From JAENVU01 sp963765075 (lineage in GTDB: Bacteria; Actinomycetota; Acidimicrobiia; IMCC26256; JAENVU01), in contig CAVXVA010000008.1 of NCBI GenBank assembly GCA_963765075.1, forward strand, positions 744,001 through 808,000: 64,000 nucleotides of DNA, given 5' to 3'. Both the position numbers and the translations under genes were made by a program. The first letter of the stretch is position 1. Each line of letters opens with the position of its first letter. Of this stretch, positions 25,915 to 35,157 are shown one piece after another. The notes under the pieces are model-generated. The model had not been told where the DNA came from, ran no database searches, and saw only the letters and a list, made by a program, of their open reading frames with translations.

Positions 25915-26700
25915 GCGGGATCCGGCCCGGGCTCTGCTCGGTCACGCTGCGCGCGTCGACGATCGACGAGGTGGCCCGGGTCGCGCACCGTTGTGAACTG
26001 CGGGGGATCGAGTGGGGTGGCGATGTACACGTCCCGCCCGGCGATCTGGCCGCCGCGGCGCGCGCGCGAGCTGCGACCCAGGCCGCGGAGGCCGTGGTCG
26101 GGTCGTACGGCTCGTACCTCTTCGCCACGGGAGTCCCCTCCTCGTCCGAGGTACAGGAGGTCCTCCGCACGGCCGTCGCGCTCGGCGCGCCGAACGTGCG
26201 GGTCTGGGCCGGATTCGGTGTCGAACCCGCTACCGATTCGTACGCCGAGATCGTCGCCGGCCTCGCCGAGTTCAGCGCGGCTGCGGCCGAGCGCCAGATC
26301 ACAGTCGGATTGGAGTTCCACGGTGGTACCCCCACGGCCACGGTCGCCGGCACCCGGGCGCTGCTCGACGCGATCGACGCGCCGAACCTGTTCACCTACT
26401 GGCAGCCGCCCTACTGGCGGGCGCCAACCTCACCGGTCGCCGACGGCGCCGAGGTGACCGAACTCGGACCACGGTTGTCGCACCTGCACGTGTACGAGTG
26501 GGCGAGCCCGGAGGATCGACGACCACTTGCGGAGGGAGCCGCACGGTGGCGCTCGGTGCTGCGAGCGGCGGGGAGCATCGCCGGTGGCTGGGCCGGCGAC
26601 CGCTTCGCGTTCTGTGAGTTCGTGGCGGGCGACGACGTCGACGCATTGTCCCGAGATGCCGCGACCCTGGTGCGGCCTGATCGCCGAAGTCGGTTCGTAA
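25911..26700 (+). CDS. Sugar phosphate isomerase/epimerase-like TIM-barrel protein (frameshift near C-terminus)
   Basis: About 263 aa. It begins CSVTLRASTIDEVARVAH and contains GLEFHGGTPTATVAGT and FTYWQPPYWR, with LSHLHVYEW near the C-terminal end. These are metal-ligand-like Glu/His positions of the xylose-isomerase-type TIM barrel. As sequenced, the frame runs on without a stop into the next gene. Removing one base near 26675 (CGGCCTG) gives a natural end at TAA 26698-26700, so a sequencing indel is more likely than a true fusion. The start overlaps the dehydrogenase stop (ATGA). Confidence 0.75.
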
Positions 26701-26729
26701 TCACCGGGCGGGCCGGCAGGGCCGGCGGG

Positions 26730-26735
26730 TACCGT
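26730..26735 (+). promoter_or_regulatory. Putative -10 element (TACCGT) of the racemase-like gene
   Basis: TACCGT ends 6 nt before GTG 26742. A promoter here supports the racemase-like protein being an independent gene rather than the second half of a fusion. Confidence 0.45.
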
Positions 26736-26741
26736 GCGCCG

Positions 26742-27391
26742 GTGTCTGGAACTCTCGGCATTCTCCATACCGCGTCGGTGCACGAAGCGACGTTCTCCGG
26801 CCTCGTCGACGAGCTGGCCCCCGGAACCGCGATGGTGCACGTCGTGGACGAATCGCTCCTGGCTGATGCCCGCGCTCGGGACGGCGTCGACGACCTGGTG
26901 CGCACTCGGCTGGTCGGTCGTCTGCGTGAGCTCGCCACGAGTGCCGATGTCGTCGTGTGTACCTGCTCCACGATCAGTGGCGCGGCGGAGGCCCTCGCCG
27001 ATCAGGTCGCGGTGCCCGTCGTTCGCATCGATCGGCCGATGGCCGAGGCCGCTGTCGGATTCGGCCGGGATCTGGCGGTCGTGGCCGCCCTTGCGAGCAC
27101 GCTCGGCCCGACGACCGAACTCCTCCGGTCGGTCGCGTCCGCAGCCGGGGTGGCAGTGCGCCTGACCGAGTACCCGTGTGTGGATGCGTGGGATCGGTTC
27201 GAGCGTCGAGATCAGGCGGCCATCTCGCCGTGGCGGAATGCGTCGACTCGGTCTCCGGCCCGGTCGACGCGATCGTCTTGGCTCAGGCGTCGATGGCGGG
27301 TGCTGCGGCCAGGTGTCGGCACGACATCCCGGTCCTCAGCAGTCCCCGGCTCGCGGTTGAACGGGCCTTACAACGGATTGGAGTCCCGTGA
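26742..27391 (+). CDS. Asp/Glu racemase-superfamily protein, frame broken near 27,220
   Basis: The start GTG leads into GTLGILHTASVHEATFSGL, then VHVVDESLL, VVVCTCSTISGAAE (one catalytic-type Cys) and VRIDRPMAEAAVGFG. After about residue 160 the family continues in another frame: AIVLAQASMAGAA and VLSSPRLAVERAL, ending at 27391. The C-terminal catalytic-type Cys is Ala/Ser-like here. One indel near CAGGCGGCC (about 27,220) joins the halves. The superfamily includes racemases, maleate isomerases and arylmalonate decarboxylases. Because both halves are otherwise intact, a base-calling error is the likely cause. Confidence 0.65.
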
Positions 27392-27430
27392 AAGTTTTGA
27401 CGGAATCGAGCGCATGAAGGGCAGCGCCTG

Positions 27431-28268
27431 ATGCCCCGGGTGCCGATCGATGTGACGGCACTCCTCGGCCCCGAGCGGGCGGCGTTCGTCGACCTCCTCG
27501 ATGCGCTCGCTCCCGCCCAATGGGACCTCCCGACCGAGTGTCCCGCCTGGACCGTCAAAGGCGTGGCACTCCACGTGCTCGGCGACGACTTCTCGCTGTT
27601 GAGCCGGCAGCGGGATGCATCGACCGACAAGCCTGACGATCTTTGCCGAAGACCATCCGGGCGCGACCTTCCGCGAACTGCTGGACGGATTCAACGAGCA
27701 GTGGGTCGCCGCGGCTCGGTTCTTGAGCGGTGACGTGGTCATCGAGATGTTGCGCAGTGTCGGCGCATGGACCGAAGACTTCTACGTCGACGTCGATCTC
27801 GACACACTCGCGCGGAGCCGGTGGGGCTTCGCCGCCGACGGACCCTCGCCGTACTGGCAGGTCGTCGGGCGGAGTACGTGGAACGAATCGTGCACCACTC
27901 GCAGATCCGTCGCGCGGGTGTGAGCGGCCTGGATACGAATACTCGTCGCCGGCGGCGCAGTGCAGGTCCATGCCATCGGTGCATGGATGCGAGATCACGT
28001 GCCGGCCGATGGCACGAGCGTCGGCTTCGTCGTGGGCTCGATCGGGTCGTGGCACTGGGTGCGGAACGCCGAGGGGTGGTCGGTGGCCGTCGGTGATCGA
28101 CGCACCTGATGCGACGATCGCCCTCGATCCCGACGTCGCCGCGGCCGCCCTGACCCGGGGATCGACGCGCCGGGACTCCGAGCGGGCCTGTCGGTGTCCG
28201 GTGATGCGACCCTCACGAGTCCGTTCGTGGATCTGATGCTGGGGTTCCTTGCCCCGCCTGCGACCTGA
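27431..28268 (+). pseudogene. Mycothiol-dependent maleylpyruvate isomerase-like (DinB) protein, multiple frame breaks
   Basis: Five or so successive pieces in different frames spell one family protein: LLGPERAAFVDLLDAL and CPAWTVKGVALHVLGDD; then FRELLDGFNEQWVAAARFLS and SVGAWTEDFYVDVDLD; then EYVERIVHHSQIRRA; then VQVHAIGAWMRDHVPADG and GSWHWVRNAEGWSVAVGD; and a final SPFVDLMLGFLAPPAT ending at 28268. Each piece is well preserved, with no internal stops, so the breaks look like single-base indels rather than old decay. If intact, it would be a metal- and mycothiol-binding isomerase or transferase of the DinB superfamily. Confidence 0.6.
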
Positions 28269-28274
28269 ACACCG

Positions 28275-30940
28275 TCAGGGTTCGTCGAGGACGACTCGGT
28301 CGAAGAGGTCGGCGGTGCGCTGGGCGATCGGCCCCCATGCGAACGTGGGCTTGAGGTCGACCATCGCCGAGCGGGCCCGATCGATTTCCGCGGTCGTCAG
28401 CGTGTCGAGCGCAGTGGTGACGTCGGTCGCGGTGTGCCCGCCGCGAATCCCGGCATCGCCGAGCATCTCGGTCAGATAGGCCCAGTCCGAGATCAGTGCG
28501 GGGATGCCGACGCCGATGGCGTCGGCGATCGTCCCGGTGGCGAGCATGTCGCCGTCGGGATCGAACGGGAACGCGAGGACATCGCACGCCGCGAGTCTCG
28601 TCGCGTACGTGACCGGGTCGGCGTTGCGGTACTTCTCGGCGATCGCGATGCGGGGATCATCGGGCGCGGTTTGGTCGAGTCGTAGCGACCAGCACACGAC
28701 TTGGATGTCGTCGCGACTGCTGGCCGCGACCCCTTCGAGGAACTCGACCACCCGTTTGTCGTCGCGCGGCGCACCGACCAGGCCGATGCGAATGCCCACC
28801 GGGGCCAGGCCGAGGCGCTGTTCGGCGGCGGCCCGCGTCGTGGTCGCGGCCGCCGGCCACAGGTCGCCGAAGTGTCCGTGGACCAGCACCTCGTGTCGGC
28901 ACTCGGGCCGAAATGAGTACCGGGTGAGCATGCGCGCCTCGCCCCCACTCGGAATGATGGATGACCGCGTCGGCGGCCGTTGCCCACTGTTGGTAGATGG
29001 CGTCATAGATCTCGGGCTGGCGCGCGTGGGGAGTGAGGTTGTGGGCGGTCCAGACGATCGGGATGCCGTGCGCGGCGAGCCGCGCGATCAGGTCCGCGTG
29101 GACGGCGGGGTCGTCGAACCCGAACCACTCGGGCCAGTGCAGGTGCAGGAGTTCGACGTCGTCGAGCGACACTGAAGTGTCGGCGATCGCGCCCAGGGGC
29201 GCGGGCAGGCCGAGGACCCGATCGGCCATCGGCTCGTACAACGAACGGTGGTACCAGTGGTCGTGCGCGGTCGATGCCACCCGCAGGAGTGGGGTGGCCC
29301 GTGCGGTGATCTTCAGGTGGGTCACGGGATCGACGTCGATCTGGTGGACCGCGGCCAGGCCCGAATACGGCGTGGCCCACTCGGCCAGACCTTCGACCGT
29401 GATGCGACTGGTCGCGTGCTCCACGTCCGCCGTGAGTTCGACGTGGAGCGGTGCCCGATGGGTCTCGGGGACCAGGACGCTGATCGCATCCGGGGTGGCG
29501 TCGAGGTCGAGCACGTGCTCGGCGATCAGTGTGCGCCGATCGAGGCGGAGGGTCGTCGTGCAGCGACCGGGGTAGGGAGCGGGAACTGCGCCTTCGGCAT
29601 CGAGCCCGCACGGTTGGAGCCGATCCCACCGCGCGGAGAGGGCTCCCTCGGTACGGTCGATCGTGTCGGGCAGGTTCGCGGTCGTGATTCGTTTCGCGCC
29701 GTCGAGGATCAGCGGTGCCCACACCACCTGGTCGTTGTCGACGGGCGCCTCGAACGTGCCCGGCGAATGGGCGACCGGGAAGTAGTGGCTGCGGGCCGCG
29801 CCGACGAACGGCACGACGACCTGTCCGGCCGGGTTCGCGCTCACCCACGCGCCGGCGTTGCGCTCGGTCTCGAACGGCACCCAGGTATCGGTGCGGCGAT
29901 AGGTGGTGCGGTGCGGTGCGGGCGCGACCGGGGCCGCGGCACCGAAGGTCGCCCCGGCCCAGGCCAGCTTGCCGAGGACATCGAGGGTCAGCTGCAGTCG
30001 ACGGGCCGGACCGCGGTACGAGTCCTGGTTGCGACGGCGATGGGCATCGATCACCCCGTCGGCGTCGAAGCGTGCGCGGGTCGCGCGGAGCGCATCGATC
30101 CCGCGGCGGATCCAGGCACTCGCCCGCTGATCGCGCACGTCGTCGTGCAGTGCGAGCGCGGCGAGTTCGACGGTGAGTGCCGTCGAAAGCACGCCAGTGG
30201 AGCGTCCCCACGGAATCGCGGCACCGTCGGGACCGGCGATGGTGTCGACGAGGTGAAGCGCCGCGCGCGCACCGGTCGTCCCACACCTCGCCGAGCCGCG
30301 GCGCGAGCGGTTCGCAGAACAGCCAGATGTCGGCGGTGTAGATGTCGTACCGGCCCGAGCCGTCGTTCGAGTCGTCCAGGGTGTGGAGCGGGTTCTGGGT
30401 GAGCAGGTCGCGCAGCCGCACCACGAGCCGATCGAGGACGGCGGGGTCTTCACTCAGCCCCAGCTCGGTGCGCGCGAGCTCGCACCGGGAGAGGACCGCC
30501 GCGTAGTTCCGGGGGAGGATCGCGGCATCGAGCAGCTCCAGCCAGTCGCGACTGTCGGTGGCGTGCGCGACGGAATCGCGTTGGGCGGAGCTGCAGCAGG
30601 TGAGGAGCGGATTGTCGGCGAACGGTCCGCGGCGCAACAGCGTCTCGGCGACGCGGTACGAGAAGAACGTGTGTGTACGCGGTCCGTCGACCTCGGTGAG
30701 CAGTGTCGCGACGACGTCGTCGATCGGCGTACCGCCGATGGTGCTGACACCCCCGGCGGCCAGATGGGTCAGCGTGTAGAGCAGGTCGGCCCGCACGTCG
30801 GCATCGACGAAGTGGCCGGCGAAGGTGCTCGGAATCCGCCACTCGGGGAAGTGCGCGGCGGCGAGTGATTCGACCGTCGACCGGACGAAGGTGAGCAGTT
30901 CATCGCCGAGGTGGCGACTGTCGCGGACTAGCGGATCCAT
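28275..30940 (-). CDS. Very large fusion: toroid/beta-sandwich carbohydrate protein + C-terminal GT4-like glycosyltransferase (two frame breaks)
   Basis: About 888 codons in three frame pieces: 30940-30270 (start MDPLVRDSRHLGDELL), 30270-28955, and 28955-28275. The last junction sits at a run of five C (28942-28946, five G in the mRNA); removing one base restores the frame. The middle break lies in a GCGCGC stretch. The N-terminal half is helical with FFSYRVAETLLRRG and IDALRATRARFDADG, unrecognised but toroid-like. A beta-rich central part follows. The C-terminal about 270 residues look like a GT4-type glycosyltransferase (LLHLHWPEWFG, IVWTAHNLTPH, IGLVGAPRDDKRV, ALISDWAYLTEMLG). Its start overlaps the DUF6807 gene by 13 bp. 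A sugar-degrading or remodelling enzyme is inferred. Confidence 0.65.
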
Positions 30941-31722
30941 CGGTCGTACTCGGCCTCGATGCGATCGGTTTCCCAGTGCCCGTCGTGGACGATGACCCGA
31001 TAGGAGAGATCCAGCGTCTCGTCGGCGGCGAGCCCGAGGGGTTCGTTCCAGAGGAACGCCGCGTTCACGAAGTTGGCCCATCCGTCGCCGTAGGTGTCGG
31101 CCCGCGTGCTCGCGTACCACGGCGTCGGCGTCCGCACATTCGCGGGATGATCGAAGACGACCACCCCGGCTGTCATATCGGCTCGTACGTTCGCCATCTC
31201 GGAAGGGGTGCCTTCGATGGAGAGCCAGGGGGAGGGGTCGCCGAGGCAGCGGTCGCGGTCGGTGCCGTCGGCCAGGCGGATCACGGTGTCGGTCCAGGTC
31301 GGTGCGCCGCGCAGTGTCAGGCCGCCGTACCCACCCCAGGTGGTGAACGGGGTGCGGTCGAGTTCGGTCGCGACGGGAACCGTCAACGACTCGGACCAGT
31401 CGATCAGGTAGGAGTCGGCGTCGATCGGTTCGGTGCGGATCGTTCGGGTCTCGCGCAGGCGGATGGACTCGCCGTCCGGCGCCACCCATTCGATGGTCGC
31501 CGTCACTGCGTCGGCCGACTCGTCGACGTGGGTGGTTCGGAGGGTGCCGAACTCTCCGTACTCCTCCCAGAAGTTCTCGCCGTTGACGAACTTGATCGTG
31601 AACCACAACGCGTGATGCCACGGGTGATCGGCGGGAGCTTCGACCGAGAGCACCGCGCCGGCGGGAGTGGTCAGCGGATGAACATATGGTCGCGGGGCGT
31701 CCCACGTACAGGCCAGATCCAT
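30928..31722 (-). CDS. DUF6807 (PmoA-like) family protein
   Basis: 264 aa. It shows the beta-rich pattern of the PmoA/DUF6807 family: RPYVHPLTTPAG near the N-terminus, DHPWHHALWFTIKFVNGENFW with clustered His residues, TWGGYGGLTLRG, and DHPANVRTPTPWY near the C-terminus. The family is common next to sugar dehydrogenases and glycoside hydrolases, and its biochemical role is not established. A -10 element (TAGGTT) 7 nt before the ATG supports this start. It is followed by, and overlaps, the large fusion gene. Confidence 0.85.
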   Translation of the reverse strand: MDLACTWDAPRPYVHPLTTPAGAVLSVEAPADHPWHHALWFTIKFVNGENFWEEYGEFGTLRTTHVDESADAVTATIEWVAPDGESIRLRETRTIRTEPIDADSYLIDWSESLTVPVATELDRTPFTTWGGYGGLTLRGAPTWTDTVIRLADGTDRDRCLGDPSPWLSIEGTPSEMANVRADMTAGVVVFDHPANVRTPTPWYASTRADTYGDGWANFVNAAFLWNEPLGLAADETLDLSYRVIVHDGHWETDRIEAEYDRWIR

Positions 31723-31729
31723 GCCGGCG

Positions 31730-31735
31730 AACCTA
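31730..31735 (-). promoter_or_regulatory. Putative -10 element (TAGGTT, minus strand) for the DUF6807 gene
   Basis: Minus-strand TAGGTT lies 7 nt before the ATG at 31722, and it overlaps the hisA stop codon. This implies a leaderless start. Confidence 0.45.
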
Positions 31736-32525
31736 GCGCCGCGGTGAGCGGTTGGTCGGTGGGATCGCGGCCGTCAGACGGATCCGCGAGACGGCATTCT
31801 GGGCCTCCGGAAGCGTGAACCGACCGGCCGCGAGTGCGGAGCCGACGATCGATCCCTCCAGGTTGGGTTTGGTCGCGGCGAGTTGGGCGAGCGCGCCGAG
31901 GTCGTCGAGGGTCGAGACGCCACCGGAGGCGATCACCGGCGTGGCCGTGGCCCGAGTGACGGCTCGGTGCAGCTCCAGTTGGGGCCGGCGAGCTGCCGTC
32001 CTTGCTCACGTCGGTCACCACATACCGCGAGCAGCCCGCCTGGTCAGCCAAGTGAGGGTCTCCCAGAGATCGCCCGAGTCGGTGGCGCCGCCGCGGCCGC
32101 GAGCCGGTGATGCGTCGAGGCGTCGGTCCCGGTGTTGAGACGCACGTCGAGGCCCACCGCGACCCGGTCACCGTGGCCGCGAGGATCGTGGTGCACCACG
32201 CGGGTCGTCGAGCGCGGTCGTCGCGGCACGACGCGGTCGCACTCGGTGGCCAACGCGGCTCGAGTGTCGCGGCGTCGCCGATGCCGCCGGCCAGTTCCAC
32301 CTTCACGTCGAGCGCCCGGATGAGGCGGCCAACAGTTCGGTGTTGGAGCCGCGACCGAAGCGGCGTCGACGTCGACCAGGTGGATCCACTCGGCGCCGTC
32401 GGCCTGATAGGGAGGCCGCGGTCGAGCGGATCACTCGAGGTGGTCGCAGTCGCAGCCGATCCCGTCCCGAGCCGGACCACACGACCGTCGGCCACATCGA
32501 CCGCGGGCAGCACCGTGAAGGTCAC
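31733..32525 (-). pseudogene. hisA: hisA/priA phosphoribosyl isomerase, heavily frame-broken
   Basis: The N-terminus TVLPAVDVADGRVVRL and later pieces in shifting frames (IRALDVKVELAGGIGDAATLE; DRVAVGLDVRL; CSRYVVTDVSKDG; VIASGGVSTLDDL; GSIVGSALAAGRFTLPEA) cover the length of an actinobacterial HisA/PriA TIM barrel. At least six frame shifts are needed. HisA isomerises ProFAR to PRFAR in histidine synthesis; PriA also serves tryptophan synthesis. Catalytic Asp-containing segments survive in the pieces and the promoter looks intact, so sequencing error is the favoured explanation. The family length implies that a few bases are missing. Confidence 0.7.
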
Positions 32526-32531
32526 CGACTC

Positions 32532-32537
32532 ACCCTA
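32532..32537 (-). promoter_or_regulatory. Putative -10 element (TAGGGT, minus strand) of hisA
   Basis: Minus-strand TAGGGT is 6 nt before GTG 32525. This spacing is the same as for the other leaderless genes in the window. Confidence 0.45.
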
Positions 32538-32615
32538 ACGATCGGCGACGACGGTGTCGGGATCTCGCTCGTGGTGAATGATTGCCTGCCACACTCCTCT
32601 GAGGAGGTCGAGCAG

Positions 32616-33476
32616 ATGCAGACATCGGACGCGTCGCGCGCGATCGCTGCGGCAACGTCGATTGCCATACAGCACGACCTCGACGTCGACGCCGCGACGG
32701 TGATCCACAACTCCAACAAGCTGGCTCTCCGCATGTTGCCCTGCGACGTGTTCGCCCGAATCGCTCCCCTCGGCGACGAGGTCGCGCGGCTCGAAGTCGA
32801 GATCGCGTTACGTCTGGCTGAGACCGGAGGCCCGGTCGCGGCTTTGGAGCCGCGAGTCGAGCCGCGGGTCTACGAGTGCGACGGATTCGCCATGACCTTC
32901 TGGACCTTCTACGAGTCGAGCCCACCAGCTGCGGTCTCCCCGGAGGACTACGCGTCGACGCTCGAGGAACTGCACGTCGCCATGAGCAAGCTCGAGGTCG
33001 CGACGCCCCATTTCACGGATCGTGTCGCCGAGGCGCAGAACCTCGTCGCGAACCGCGACCTGACGCCGGGCCTGACCGACTCGGACCGGGAGCTACTCGG
33101 CACGACCCTGCACGACCGGAGGCAAGCAATCGAGCGCCGGGGCGCGCCCGAGCAACTGCTGCACGGCGAACCCCATCCGGGCAACGTGCTCGGGACTGAG
33201 CACGGGTTGCGGTTCATCGACCTCGAGACGTGTTGCCGGGGACCGGTCGAGTTCGACCTCGCGCATGTGCCTGAGCGCGTCAGTGACCGGTACTCGAATG
33301 TTGATCCGGAGCTGCTGCGGGATTGCCGGGTGGTCGTGCTCGCGATGGTCGCAGCGTGGCGGTGGGATCCCGATGACCAGTTCCCGGAGGGGCACGCCGC
33401 TGGACACAAGCTCCTCGAGGCGCTGCGCGCCGGCCCACCCTGGCCCACCCTCGACGTCGTCATGCGTCCGGTCTGA
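32616..33476 (+). CDS. Aminoglycoside phosphotransferase (APH)-like kinase family protein
   Basis: 286 aa. The kinase catalytic loop is LLHGEPHPGNVLG (Glu instead of the common Asp after HG), followed by FIDLETCCRGPVEFDLAH, which supplies the metal-binding acid. The N-lobe is short. APH-fold enzymes phosphorylate antibiotics, choline, sugars or other small molecules, and the sequence alone does not imply resistance. GAGGAGG at about 32601 supports ATG 32616, and longer frames upstream are non-coding. It is divergent from hisA. Confidence 0.85.
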   Translation: MQTSDASRAIAAATSIAIQHDLDVDAATVIHNSNKLALRMLPCDVFARIAPLGDEVARLEVEIALRLAETGGPVAALEPRVEPRVYECDGFAMTFWTFYESSPPAAVSPEDYASTLEELHVAMSKLEVATPHFTDRVAEAQNLVANRDLTPGLTDSDRELLGTTLHDRRQAIERRGAPEQLLHGEPHPGNVLGTEHGLRFIDLETCCRGPVEFDLAHVPERVSDRYSNVDPELLRDCRVVVLAMVAAWRWDPDDQFPEGHAAGHKLLEALRAGPPWPTLDVVMRPV

Positions 33477-33513
33477 AGGGGTCGCGCCGGATGTCGATGA
33501 CAGTATGAGAGCT

Positions 33514-34125
33514 ATGACCGATGCTCCGTTCGACATCGTGTTGTTCGACCTCGGGGGCGTCCTGATCGAACTTCGGGGCGTCGAGCCGATGCGGCTGCTC
33601 TCGGGCATCGACAGTGAGGCCGAGCTCTGGGAACGCTGGCTCAGCTGCCCGTGGGTGCGGGCCTTCGAGCGCGGCGACTGCGATGCGACCGCGTTTGCCG
33701 AAGGAATCATCGGCGACTGGGGGCTCGCAGCAGAACCGGATGCGTTCCTCGCGGCATTCCGCGACTGGCCGGTCGGTCCGCTGCCCGGTGCGCCCGAACT
33801 CGTCGACGCGGTGAAGGCCCGGCTCCCCGTTGGGTGTCTGAGTAACACGAACGCGCTCCACACCGACGAACACTTCTCGCGGTGGCCCGTCTTCCATTCG
33901 TTCGACCACCGCATGTTGTCGTACGAGATCGGACTCCTGAAGCCGGACCGCGAACTCTTCGAGCGGGTGATCGAGATCGTCGACGCGCCGCCCGAACGCA
34001 TCCTCTTCCTCGACGACAACGTCATCAACGTCGAGGGGGCGGCCGCCGCCGGACTGCGGGCGGTGCACACCCGTGGCGTCGACGAGGCAACCCGGGCACT
34101 GGTCGATACCGGCGTCCTAGGCTGA
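33514..34125 (+). CDS. HAD-family hydrolase
   Basis: About 203 aa. Motif I DIVLFDLGGVLIEL carries the nucleophile Asp, though the usual second Asp of DxD is replaced by Gly, as in several HAD haloacid/phosphatase-like branches. Motif II is CLSNTN, motif III is the GLLKPDRELFERV lysine, and motif IV is ILFLDDNVINVEGA. It is likely a small phosphatase, substrate unknown. CAGTAT lies 7 nt before ATG 33514; ATG 33505 is an in-frame alternative. The next gene starts 5 nt after the stop. Confidence 0.88.
   Translation: MTDAPFDIVLFDLGGVLIELRGVEPMRLLSGIDSEAELWERWLSCPWVRAFERGDCDATAFAEGIIGDWGLAAEPDAFLAAFRDWPVGPLPGAPELVDAVKARLPVGCLSNTNALHTDEHFSRWPVFHSFDHRMLSYEIGLLKPDRELFERVIEIVDAPPERILFLDDNVINVEGAAAAGLRAVHTRGVDEATRALVDTGVLG
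34118..34123 (+). promoter_or_regulatory. Putative -10 element (TAGGCT) of the 34,130 gene
   Basis: TAGGCT overlaps the 3' end of the HAD gene and ends 6 nt before ATG 34130, with no ribosome binding site. Confidence 0.4.
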
Positions 34126-34129
34126 GGCG

Positions 34130-35143
34130 ATGCTCGGATCTCGCCGCATCGTCGCCGTCGACCCGCTGCTCGATGCGTCCGATGTCGACGGCGTGCTCGC
34201 ACTCTGCACCGAGTTCGGTCGGTATCGCACCTACGGCGAGCACGAACGATTCGAGATCCCCGAAGGGCCTGGCCTCGCGTCGCGTCACGACAGTCTGATG
34301 AACTTCATCAATTTCGGTGGCTTGCATGCCGCCCAGGAGTCGCCGGCCACGCTCGGCGCCCGCACGAGCTACTTCCGGGAGGAGTACGCGTACGGCGGCA
34401 CGATGCTCAACGCCGCGATCGAGCCGTTCCTGCGCTCTACTCGGCTGGCCGATGCGGCTCGGGAAGTGCACTGCCGGCCCGTGATCGAACCACAGATTGC
34501 CTACGCCAACCTGATGGTCCCGGGCCAGGAACTCGCGGTGCACACCGACGTGCCCGAGTTCCGAGGCGTCAGCCGCAAGACCGTGCCGCAGTGGTTGCTG
34601 GTCGTGATGCATCACTCGCAGCTCTTCGACGCGTACCGGCTCCACATCGCGACGGGTGTGGCGTGGTTCTCCGACCTGGAGGGCGGCGCGCTCGCACATT
34701 GGCCCGAGGGCCCGGACGGTGCCGTCGTGTATCACCCGATCCGGTCGAACACGGCGCTGGTGCTCGACACCGACTCCGTCTTCCACGGTGTCGATCGTGT
34801 GGCGCCGGTCGCGGCGGAGGCGATGCCGCCGATCCGGCCGGGGTGTGGCTTGCGCGCCGAGGGTGACCGCTGGGTCCTGCGGGGCAACGACGATGCCGTC
34901 CTCGCCGACTACGACTGGGCTGAACTGCGGCTCTCGGTGTCGTGGAAGGCGTACTGCTTCGCGAGCGACGCCGATCGTGACCGATGGCGCGACCACGACG
35001 ACGATCTCGCGCTCGACGCGATCCTCGAGGTGTTACGGGCAGACCTCAGCGATCGGCACGGCACGCGAGTGGCGCGCGACGAGCATCTCGGGCTCGCGCT
35101 GATCGACGAGTACGTCCGGTTCCCGGTCGTCGCGCCGGCCTGA
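34130..35143 (+). CDS. Uncharacterised protein with HxD...H pattern, possible 2-oxoglutarate/Fe(II) oxygenase
   Basis: 337 aa, cytoplasmic. No family is named with certainty. Residues 137-141 (VHTDV) give an H138-x-D140 pair and SVFHGVDRV gives H219 with R223, in the order and spacing of the 2-His-1-carboxylate metal site of 2OG-Fe(II) oxygenases. Beta-rich segments (WLLVVMHHSQLF, NTALVLDTDSVFHG) fit a double-stranded beta-helix. It directly follows the HAD gene and is convergent with a methyltransferase gene 14 bp away. The oxygenase assignment is inferred from the motif and needs structural comparison. Confidence 0.7.
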   Translation: MLGSRRIVAVDPLLDASDVDGVLALCTEFGRYRTYGEHERFEIPEGPGLASRHDSLMNFINFGGLHAAQESPATLGARTSYFREEYAYGGTMLNAAIEPFLRSTRLADAAREVHCRPVIEPQIAYANLMVPGQELAVHTDVPEFRGVSRKTVPQWLLVVMHHSQLFDAYRLHIATGVAWFSDLEGGALAHWPEGPDGAVVYHPIRSNTALVLDTDSVFHGVDRVAPVAAEAMPPIRPGCGLRAEGDRWVLRGNDDAVLADYDWAELRLSVSWKAYCFASDADRDRWRDHDDDLALDAILEVLRADLSDRHGTRVARDEHLGLALIDEYVRFPVVAPA

Positions 35144-35157
35144 CCGACCCGCAGACC

